This document shows positions 1-6,220 of a DNA stretch of 8,197 nucleotides, piece after piece. The position numbers were made by a program, and so were the translations under genes. The notes beneath the pieces are model-generated. The model was not told where the DNA came from and ran no database searches. It was given only the letters and a program-made list of their open reading frames with translations. The DNA is from Prevotella sp. (lineage in GTDB: Bacteria > Bacteroidota > Bacteroidia > Bacteroidales > Bacteroidaceae). The stretch spans positions 1 to 8,197 of the forward strand of contig DMYZ01000023.1 in assembly GCA_003483565.1 (NCBI GenBank), written 5' to 3'. Each line of letters opens with the position of its first letter. The stretch's first letter is position 1.

Positions 1-286
1 TTATCTCCGGATTGACGAAATCACTGAAACCACTATACTCTTCAGTAGACTTACCCGCAAGATCAGCATTACCCATAGACGGATATTCCCATGTCATATC
101 ATTTGTTACAGGTAAACACCAACTGTACACATCATTAACACGACCGTTACATCCACTGTAATATTTATAGATACCTGCGTTAACATTATCGTAGTCTTCC
201 TTATTTTTAAGAAAAGTATCACTACAGGAAGCAAGAGTCAATACTCCTGCTATACCTAAACCTATATATTTAAAGGAATTTTTCAT
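1..286 (-). CDS. SusD-like outer-membrane lipoprotein, N-terminal fragment
   Basis: This is the first 95 codons of a gene that runs off the left edge. I chose the ATG at 284-286 because it begins a classic lipoprotein signal: a Lys near the N-terminus, a hydrophobic core, then lipobox Leu18-Ala19-Ser20-Cys21, followed by Ser-Asp-Thr-Phe-Leu, a typical mature SusD start. It begins 19 bp after the SusC-like stop, the normal SusC-SusD arrangement. Family knowledge: SusD proteins are surface lipoproteins with TPR helices that cap the SusC channel and capture glycan. Here the visible mature part (Asn/Tyr/Asp rich, with two extra cysteines, Cys46 and Cys57) is too short to show the TPR fold, so the SusD call rests on the lipobox, position and general style. 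The leader is A-rich with no Shine-Dalgarno sequence. An unrelated surface lipoprotein is possible but less likely. Confidence 0.8.
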   Translation of the reverse strand, partial: MKNSFKYIGLGIAGVLTLASCSDTFLKNKEDYDNVNAGIYKYYSGCNGRVNDVYSWCLPVTNDMTWEYPSMGNADLAGKSTEEYSGFSDFVNPEI

Positions 287-305
287 TTTAGATTTTCTTT
301 AATGA

Positions 306-3300
306 TTAGAAAGTTAGATTAACACCAATTGTCCACTCACGCAGATTAGGATAGCTGCCATAGCTACCTGCCATTGGATTTGTAAAATGATCAGGGTAAG
401 GATTATAGAAATTAATCAAATTCTGCCCCGTGACATTTATTCTAAAATTTTCCACTCCTAAATGAACATGATTAAGCCATGCTTTTGGCAAGGAATAAGC
501 AATAGTAAGGCGACGAAGTGTCACTGTAGTGGAACTGATACGCCAAAAGCTGGATGCAACAGAATTAACCGAATTATAAGAAAGATTCGGATAATACCCT
601 GTCCGATTTTCTTTAACCACAATATTGCCACTTGCATCATATACATTCTGATAAGAATACATGTTATCAACATTCCAGAAGGATGGCATATTTACATATT
701 CTACGCTGCCGTTATCCCCTGCAGCCCATGGCTTAAGAGCTGATGTCGGCAAAACGCTGTAGCCACCCCAGCTAGCATTTAGCTGAGCTGTAAGAGAAAT
801 GCCTTTCCAACTGCCTTCAAGATTAGTAGTAAATCCGTAAGGATTACTACGATGACCAAGTTGAACTTCATCATTATTCTGATCTACAATACCATCAGGG
901 CCATCATAATAAATATTTCCATTAGCATCAGTATGCTGAGCACCACGTACATCTTTATAAATCAACATCCCCGGACGGACTTTATCTTTAGAAAGCCCCA
1001 TATAAGATGTGATATTATATTTGGCAAAATACTCATCAATATCCTGGAAATTACGGAACATGCCAATACACTGCATGCCCCAGAGTCCTGTATCAGAACG
1101 ATGTCCTTTAAGAATTTGACGATAATAATATTCTGTTTCCCAGTCCATATCTAGGATCTTATTATCAGAATAACCGGTATTAATTCCTATCTTATATTTA
1201 AAATCCTTACCGATTTTATCCGACCAGTTGAAAGAAAGTTCATAGCCATATGAATCCATTTTACCTTTATTGACAGCTGCGCTCTGAGTACCTATAGTAA
1301 ATTCTATATACTGAGAAAGATTCATCAACATTTCTCGATTCCACTCATGATAAGCATCAAAAGTAACAGCCAGACGCTGATCAAAGAAATTAGCATCTAT
1401 ACCAAAGTTGAATTTATAATCTTTATCCCAGTGCACATCACTATTGACCGCCGAGTTATTTTTATTAATTGTAATACGGTTGCCAGAATCATTGCCTGTT
1501 CCTGTTCCAAATACAACTCCCTTATTAGCATCCTGAGCATATACCTGCATCCACTGCCATGCTGCTGTATTATCGCGGCCTGTAAGACCAAAAGAAGAGC
1601 GGAATTTAAGAAAATCAACCCAAGGAAGAGCCTCCTTGAACCAAGGTTCTTCACTTATAACCCAACCAGCACTGGCTGCAGGAAAAGTTCCCCAGTAATT
1701 CTTAGGAGCGAATTTGGTTGATGCATCTGAACGAACCAGGAACTCAAAAAGATATTTATCTGCATAAGCATAATTGACACGACCTATATAAGATAAAGAG
1801 CCTGATTCTGAACGAGTGAAAATACCCGTAGTTTCACCGGTAGCAGAATTCGACTGCCCTGTAGTAAATTCATAAGGAGATTCACGCTGTGTTGTCTGGT
1901 ACTCACTCTCAGCTTCACTTCTTTCTATAGAGAAGAGGGCCTGCAGATGATGGAATCCAAAATCACGACCATATTGAGCGGTAAAATTCATCTGATAATT
2001 ATCTGTGCGTATAGAAGAACGCTCAAGATAATCGCCATTAGATACAGTGATTGAATTAAAATTACCAGCATATACATAATCATTATAATTTTCTCCTGCT
2101 GTAGGAGTATACAAATGATTGCCACTGCCAAAGCGTTGATTCATCATATACAAAGTATAAGAAGAGCCATATTCATTTCCTTTGTCTGTATTGATACTCT
2201 TACTGTAAGTAAAATTCAACTTCAAACCTTTCAAGATTTTACTCCAGCCAAAATCATAATTTACACTGGCATTAATATTCAGATTAGAGGTCATATTTTT
2301 CTTATAATCACCATTATTCTGCAATACATCAAAAGCATAATACTGGTCATCATTGACCCTGCTATTACTGACTCCATAAGCTGCAAGTGGATAATCTCCA
2401 ATGCTTTCAGGAATATAACGAGGATGGGTAAGCAAAAGGTCATAATCCTTTTCTGAATTTGTACCACCCACTTTAATCAGAGGAGTATTTTGCTTGCCAT
2501 AATCACCACTCACTGTAACATTGGCACCCAGCCACTGGCTTACTTTTACATCAATACCAGCACGATAATTCCAACGATTATAGTCAAGGTTACCCAAATT
2601 ACCATCCTGATCAAAATAACTGATACCAGCAAAATAATTGGCATTCTCGTTGGCACCACTTACATTGACGCTATGTTTCTGAGTGAATCCTGTCTTCCAG
2701 TACTTATCAAGAAGATCATAATTGAGGTCTTTCATTGCATCCAGTTCGTCAGCCTGAAATAAGTCCGTCTTATGATTAAGAGAAATATTAGTTGGATCTG
2801 CAGCCGTGACAGCGTTATAAAGGCGCCCATAATCATAAGAATTCAACATCTTCGGACGAGAGACCTCATCTGTAAAACCGAAAGTGCCACTATAAGAAAC
2901 CTTTGGCGCGCCCATCTTGCCTTTCTTTGTAGTAACGAGAATAACTCCATTGGCAGCACGGGCACCATAAACAGCTGCAGAAGCATCCTTCAAGACGGAT
3001 ATACTCTCCACTTCAGAAGGATCCAGGTTATTAAAAGCTTCAGCACCAAGATTTTCACTTGTATTACCCACCTTAATATCATTAGGATAAATATAGCCAT
3101 CAATAACAAACAAAGGCTGTTGAGCTGTAGAACCGATATCACTCAAAGAATTGGTATCACGGACATAGAGGGTCGCGCTTTCCCCCGGACGAGCATTACC
3201 GCCACTAACACTTAACCCATTGACAAGTCCTGAAAGAGTAGAAGCAAGACCACCACTGGCAATATCCTGGATCTGATCAACAGGGACTGTTGCGACAGAT

Positions 3301-3650
3301 CCTGTCAGATGGGCTTTTTTCTGCGTACCATACCCAACAACAACAACTTCGTCAAGATTTGCATCTACATTGGTTAACTGAACCTTTCCACCTCTTGTCG
3401 TGACATCTTTATAACCGATATAAGACACCGTAAGTTTCTGCCCGTCAGGAGCGTAAAGATTATATTTACCATCAATATCAGTTACCGTGGATATTTTTGA
3501 ATCATTTACCCGGACTGTAGCTCCGATAACCGGTTCACCATTCTCATCAAGAACCGTCCCAGAATAGTTTCTGGCATTCTGAGCTAGACCTGGCAAAGCA
3601 CAGATCATTGTCAGACAGAAGATCAATGACTTTACATATTTATTTTTCAT
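306..3650 (-). CDS. SusC/RagA-family TonB-dependent outer-membrane transporter
   Basis: A complete 1114-residue protein, within the usual SusC size range. A Sec signal peptide ends around Gly21-Leu22-Ala23 with cleavage before Gln24. Residues about 28-100 form the CarboxypepD_reg-like domain (GTVLDENGEPVIGATV). Next come the conserved DEVVVVGYGTQ segment (100-110) and the plug domain (about 111-245), which ends in the SusC/RagA signature VYGARAANGVILVTTKKG (228-245). The remainder is the 22-stranded barrel, ending in Phe as expected for barrel assembly by BAM. Family role: TonB/ExbBD-driven import of oligosaccharides across the outer membrane, paired with the SusD-like lipoprotein that follows 19 bp downstream. 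It begins 26 bp after the upstream lipoprotein gene, so it is almost certainly co-transcribed with it. The N-terminus lacks an anti-sigma-interacting STN domain, consistent with control by the nearby sensor-regulator rather than an ECF sigma/anti-sigma pair. Substrate cannot be read from the sequence. Confidence 0.97.
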   Translation of the reverse strand: MKNKYVKSLIFCLTMICALPGLAQNARNYSGTVLDENGEPVIGATVRVNDSKISTVTDIDGKYNLYAPDGQKLTVSYIGYKDVTTRGGKVQLTNVDANLDEVVVVGYGTQKKAHLTGSVATVPVDQIQDIASGGLASTLSGLVNGLSVSGGNARPGESATLYVRDTNSLSDIGSTAQQPLFVIDGYIYPNDIKVGNTSENLGAEAFNNLDPSEVESISVLKDASAAVYGARAANGVILVTTKKGKMGAPKVSYSGTFGFTDEVSRPKMLNSYDYGRLYNAVTAADPTNISLNHKTDLFQADELDAMKDLNYDLLDKYWKTGFTQKHSVNVSGANENANYFAGISYFDQDGNLGNLDYNRWNYRAGIDVKVSQWLGANVTVSGDYGKQNTPLIKVGGTNSEKDYDLLLTHPRYIPESIGDYPLAAYGVSNSRVNDDQYYAFDVLQNNGDYKKNMTSNLNINASVNYDFGWSKILKGLKLNFTYSKSINTDKGNEYGSSYTLYMMNQRFGSGNHLYTPTAGENYNDYVYAGNFNSITVSNGDYLERSSIRTDNYQMNFTAQYGRDFGFHHLQALFSIERSEAESEYQTTQRESPYEFTTGQSNSATGETTGIFTRSESGSLSYIGRVNYAYADKYLFEFLVRSDASTKFAPKNYWGTFPAASAGWVISEEPWFKEALPWVDFLKFRSSFGLTGRDNTAAWQWMQVYAQDANKGVVFGTGTGNDSGNRITINKNNSAVNSDVHWDKDYKFNFGIDANFFDQRLAVTFDAYHEWNREMLMNLSQYIEFTIGTQSAAVNKGKMDSYGYELSFNWSDKIGKDFKYKIGINTGYSDNKILDMDWETEYYYRQILKGHRSDTGLWGMQCIGMFRNFQDIDEYFAKYNITSYMGLSKDKVRPGMLIYKDVRGAQHTDANGNIYYDGPDGIVDQNNDEVQLGHRSNPYGFTTNLEGSWKGISLTAQLNASWGGYSVLPTSALKPWAAGDNGSVEYVNMPSFWNVDNMYSYQNVYDASGNIVVKENRTGYYPNLSYNSVNSVASSFWRISSTTVTLRRLTIAYSLPKAWLNHVHLGVENFRINVTGQNLINFYNPYPDHFTNPMAGSYGSYPNLREWTIGVNLTF

Positions 3651-3676
3651 AACTGTGTTTCAATTATATTTAAATA

Positions 3677-5146
3677 TTATTTTGACGGCAACCAGCGAGG
3701 ATCACCTGTTCCAAGACTAACCTGGGTAGATCCACTGATAGAAAAATTGCCATTCGTAGGATCCTTGAAAACAGGATCCGACTTGATGTCTGTACCAGAG
3801 TCATCATATCCTGACGGAGAGTCAAAAGTACCGTCTGATTTCATATAGGTGTTATTTCTGAATGTTGATGTAGTTGGACTTGATTTTCCTGCAAGGAAAC
3901 GGCGAGCAACTCCAGACGTACTACAGTTATAGAATATGCAATTAGTCATCTTCCAGTAAGAGGTTGCTTTACCTGCTATACCGTTATAATTACCCCATTG
4001 CCCAGAAGAACACATATTATAAAATGTACAATGATCATAGGATATTGTATTATTTATCCAACCATAAATTGAGGTCAGGGTTGTACTAGCTCCACCATAT
4101 TGTACAAAGAATTTCACATCAACATTACCTGTATTATAGAATGTACTGTTGGATATACTAAGACTACGAATATAACCATTACCCTTACTTGTCCAAAAAT
4201 AGGCACCACCCTGAAGATTTTGTGTATCAGTAGACACACAGTGCACCAGACAATCTTTAACTATTACATTTGAAGGGAACCATGTTGGTGTTTTAGAATC
4301 CCAGAAAAAGAAAGAATGCATGTTATCTATGTTACAACTTACCACACTGATAGGATCATTAACAAAATAATAGTTACTGCTTGAACCAACACCAGTAATA
4401 GCAGGAGATTTACTCATATTTATAAACCCATTTGCAGAAGCATCGCAATCAAAATCCAAATATTTCAATGTAATTCCTGAAGATAATACAAATCCTGAAT
4501 TAATACCGGTAAACTTAATGTTCACACGTTCGGATTTAGACGTACTACGCAAGGTAACCGTGTTGGCACCAAAATCAACAGCATTAGACATTGTATAATG
4601 TCCACCTGCCACAAGGTCATAATTAATATTAGTTCCTATAGAATCTGCAGGCAATGGATGTTCCTGAAAATACGCATAAATATCAGCACCATCTGGTATT
4701 GTCTGATAAGTAGATGTGAAAGTAGTGAAAGCCTTTTCCGTCGATGTTTTAGCATCTATATTATTGAGATTTTTATTACCCATGGTTTTGATAACAAATT
4801 TGTAATTCATATCTTCTTCACGGTTAAAACGCATAGAACATCCATCAATTAAAGAATCTTTAATAATAGGATTTTCCATATCGCTGACATCATATACAGA
4901 CACTTGATACCCTCCTGCACCAAAAACGACAGGCCAAGTTGCAGTAAAATAGGCTCCGTCAGCACTTGCTGCAATAGTAATAGAGTCAGCACTAGGCGAT
5001 TCTAACTGCGAGTTATTTACATCACAGGTAAACTTCTCTTTGTCGTCAAAACCATCCTGTGCACACGAGCTGAAGAACAATATTGCTGCCAAAATCAGGA
5101 AGCAACTGCCCAACTTATGTCGTGCAATGACATGATTTTTTCTCAT
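3677..5146 (-). CDS. Surface lipoprotein with FN3-like and beta-helix (DUF4957/DUF5123-like) domains
   Basis: A complete 489-residue protein. The signal peptide ends in lipobox Phe25-Ser26-Ser27-Cys28; the following AQDGFDDKEK is acidic, which in Bacteroidetes favours export to the cell surface. Residues about 48-145 look like a fibronectin type III domain. About 150-250 resembles DUF4957 and about 255-486 resembles DUF5123, a right-handed beta-helix-like region with repeated rungs: NSTFYNTG (333-340), HCTFYNMC (372-379) and NCIFYNCS (402-409). The C-terminus GTGDPRWLP is one I associate with this family. From memory, such proteins occur in pectin-type PULs. No lyase-type catalytic cluster is evident, so a glycan-binding role is my inference, though weak enzymatic activity is not excluded. 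The gene lies upstream of susC, whereas surface glycan-binding proteins usually follow susD. A TAnnTTTG promoter box lies 63 bp before the start. Domain names are from recall of family style, not a search. Confidence 0.82.
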   Translation of the reverse strand: MRKNHVIARHKLGSCFLILAAILFFSSCAQDGFDDKEKFTCDVNNSQLESPSADSITIAASADGAYFTATWPVVFGAGGYQVSVYDVSDMENPIIKDSLIDGCSMRFNREEDMNYKFVIKTMGNKNLNNIDAKTSTEKAFTTFTSTYQTIPDGADIYAYFQEHPLPADSIGTNINYDLVAGGHYTMSNAVDFGANTVTLRSTSKSERVNIKFTGINSGFVLSSGITLKYLDFDCDASANGFINMSKSPAITGVGSSSNYYFVNDPISVVSCNIDNMHSFFFWDSKTPTWFPSNVIVKDCLVHCVSTDTQNLQGGAYFWTSKGNGYIRSLSISNSTFYNTGNVDVKFFVQYGGASTTLTSIYGWINNTISYDHCTFYNMCSSGQWGNYNGIAGKATSYWKMTNCIFYNCSTSGVARRFLAGKSSPTTSTFRNNTYMKSDGTFDSPSGYDDSGTDIKSDPVFKDPTNGNFSISGSTQVSLGTGDPRWLPSK

Positions 5147-5209
5147 AATTTAAATTTTTAATTCTTATATTATTTTCATTTATTCTCAACAAGTTTCGCA
5201 CTGTGTGAG

Positions 5210-5217
5210 CAAAGATA
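5210..5217 (-). promoter_or_regulatory. Candidate Bacteroidetes -7 promoter box (TATCTTTG)
   Basis: Read on the minus strand, TATCTTTG matches the Bacteroidetes primary-sigma -7 consensus TAnnTTTG exactly. It lies in the 74-bp gap between the TIM-barrel gene and the lipoprotein gene, pointing at the latter, and would give a leader of roughly 55-60 nt. I see no clear TTTG-type -33 element at the expected 19-21 bp upstream; that stretch falls inside the end of the TIM-barrel gene. If real, it would let the lipoprotein-susC-susD block be transcribed separately from the TIM-barrel gene. Confidence 0.42.
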
Positions 5218-5220
5218 AGA

Positions 5221-6093
5221 CTATTGGAAAATAGAATGTAGATAATTAGCATTACTGCCGTAATTATACTTAACATCCCTAACTTTCTGGGCATCACGGC
5301 TACGCTCTATAACGAGCCATCCCTGATAACCTATTTTATCAAGTGTTTTCTTTACCTTCGGCATATCAATTTCGGGATCATCCCTAAGGAGTTTTCCATC
5401 TGTATTACTAACATGTATCTGAGCTATTCTATTCTTTCCAAGAATTTTAAGTTCCTTGCAAATATTCCGTCCATTATCAGCAGCATCCTGAAAATTATAA
5501 TAGATTTCAATACCCTTACTATTAATTTCCCGTAATAGTTTCTTATCATCCTTAGCATTCAAGGCTGTACGAATTCCTATAATAACACCTTCTTTAACTG
5601 CCATTTCACCTATTATATGTAAGCGAGTAACAAGACTATCACGTACAGTTCCTAGCTTCTGCCATTCCTTGCCACAGCCTCCCAATGGAAGAAATGCAAC
5701 CTTTGAGCCAAAAACATGCATTGTCTTAAAGCAATCATTAACAAGATCTTTGTAATTTTCACGGGTAATAAAGTTCTGTGCAAAAAAACCACTCATAGCA
5801 ATTGATGGTACTTGAATTCCCAAGCTATCTGCTGTATAACGAAAGACATTTGCCTCTCCAGGATCACGAAGTTTATTTTCAAAAAGGACCCGTTTTCCCA
5901 AAGATCCCATATCAACTTCGACACCATCAAGATGAATTTCTTTTGCTAACTTAAACTCTCCCAACTTCTGGCGTTTAAGCATCATCCAATCACATGCCGC
6001 TATCTGGTAATGCTTATTTTGTTCTTGAGCATGTAACAGACAAGAGGATGCTATCAGAAACATTAAGAACAGTTTAATTGCTCTTCTTTTCAT
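5221..6093 (-). CDS. Exported sugar phosphate isomerase/epimerase-like TIM-barrel protein
   Basis: A complete 290-residue protein of the xylose-isomerase-like TIM-barrel family (AP_endonuc_2 type). A Sec signal peptide (MKRR, then a hydrophobic core) ends at Leu20-His21-Ala22 with cleavage before Gln23, so it should act in the periplasm. Family landmarks are HLDGVEVDMG (54-63), IGIRTALNA (172-180), IYYNF (197-201), QIHVSNTDG (225-233) and WLVIERSRD (259-267). Family members usually coordinate a divalent metal with Glu, Asp, His and Glu; by position these correspond here to Arg175, Asn200, His227 and Glu263, so two ligands look replaced. It may be an isomerase/epimerase with altered chemistry or a non-catalytic sugar binder; the reaction and substrate are unknown. 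Cys18 preceded by Ala-Ser-Ser could be read as a weak lipobox, but the hydrophobic run continues past it. It starts 115 bp after the regulator stop, with no Shine-Dalgarno sequence. Confidence 0.85.
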   Translation of the reverse strand: MKRRAIKLFLMFLIASSCLLHAQEQNKHYQIAACDWMMLKRQKLGEFKLAKEIHLDGVEVDMGSLGKRVLFENKLRDPGEANVFRYTADSLGIQVPSIAMSGFFAQNFITRENYKDLVNDCFKTMHVFGSKVAFLPLGGCGKEWQKLGTVRDSLVTRLHIIGEMAVKEGVIIGIRTALNAKDDKKLLREINSKGIEIYYNFQDAADNGRNICKELKILGKNRIAQIHVSNTDGKLLRDDPEIDMPKVKKTLDKIGYQGWLVIERSRDAQKVRDVKYNYGSNANYLHSIFQ

Positions 6094-6208
6094 GTTTAGG
6101 TTTGTTATTTAAAAAATTCTGAATTCAGCTATCAGTTATATGTATGACTATATTTTTTAAGTTTTGTAATCACAATATTAATATATTTTTAAAAAACACT
6201 TAAAAAAA
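6094..6208 (-). promoter_or_regulatory. Probable promoter/operator region of the PUL operon
   Basis: This 115-bp AT-rich gap between the regulator and the TIM-barrel gene is the largest non-coding stretch here and the natural place for a regulated promoter. On the minus strand TAATATTG (6173-6180) matches the -7 consensus TAnnTTTG with one mismatch; no good -33 box is seen. Downstream lie a 16-bp imperfect palindrome AGTCATACATATAACT (6134-6149; 12 of 16 positions symmetric) and a perfect 10-bp palindrome CTGAATTCAG (6119-6128), 26-35 bp before the start codon. Either could be an operator, but both could be chance in DNA this AT-rich. Confidence 0.35.
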
Positions 6209-6220
6209 TTATTGTTTTTT
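6191..6220 (-). terminator. Weak A/T hairpin at the regulator 3' end
   Basis: An exact 8-bp inverted repeat (AAAAAACA and TGTTTTTT, at 6213-6220 and 6191-6198) is separated by 14 nt and spans the regulator stop codon. Transcribed leftward, its second arm is a U-rich run. The stem has a single G-C pair and would be weak, so partial termination between the regulator and the operon is the most that can be claimed. Confidence 0.25.

Noticed and set aside
462..3215. Several plus-strand reading frames of 84-147 codons opposite the SusC-like gene.
   Set aside because: They lie wholly inside a clear transporter gene, are rich in Ile/Thr as expected of antisense shadows, and show no domain or start signal.
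3677..5146. Calling the beta-helix lipoprotein an active pectate lyase.
   Set aside because: No recognisable lyase active-site cluster of acidic, Lys and Arg residues is seen, and the architecture looks like the uncharacterised DUF4957/DUF5123 type.
5221..5234. Short inverted repeat CTATT-GGAA-AATAG at the TIM-barrel stop.
   Set aside because: The stem is only 5 bp with one G-C pair and is not followed by a T-run, so it is not a credible terminator.
5115..5297. Small 60-residue reading frame on the minus strand between the TIM-barrel and lipoprotein genes.
   Set aside because: It overlaps both genes in another frame, has no recognisable features, and covers the promoter gap; chance open frame.
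6040..6042. Cys18 of the TIM-barrel protein as a lipidation site.
   Set aside because: The preceding Ala-Ser-Ser is a poor lipobox and the hydrophobic stretch continues to His21-Ala22, which fits ordinary signal-peptidase I cleavage better. Not fully excluded.
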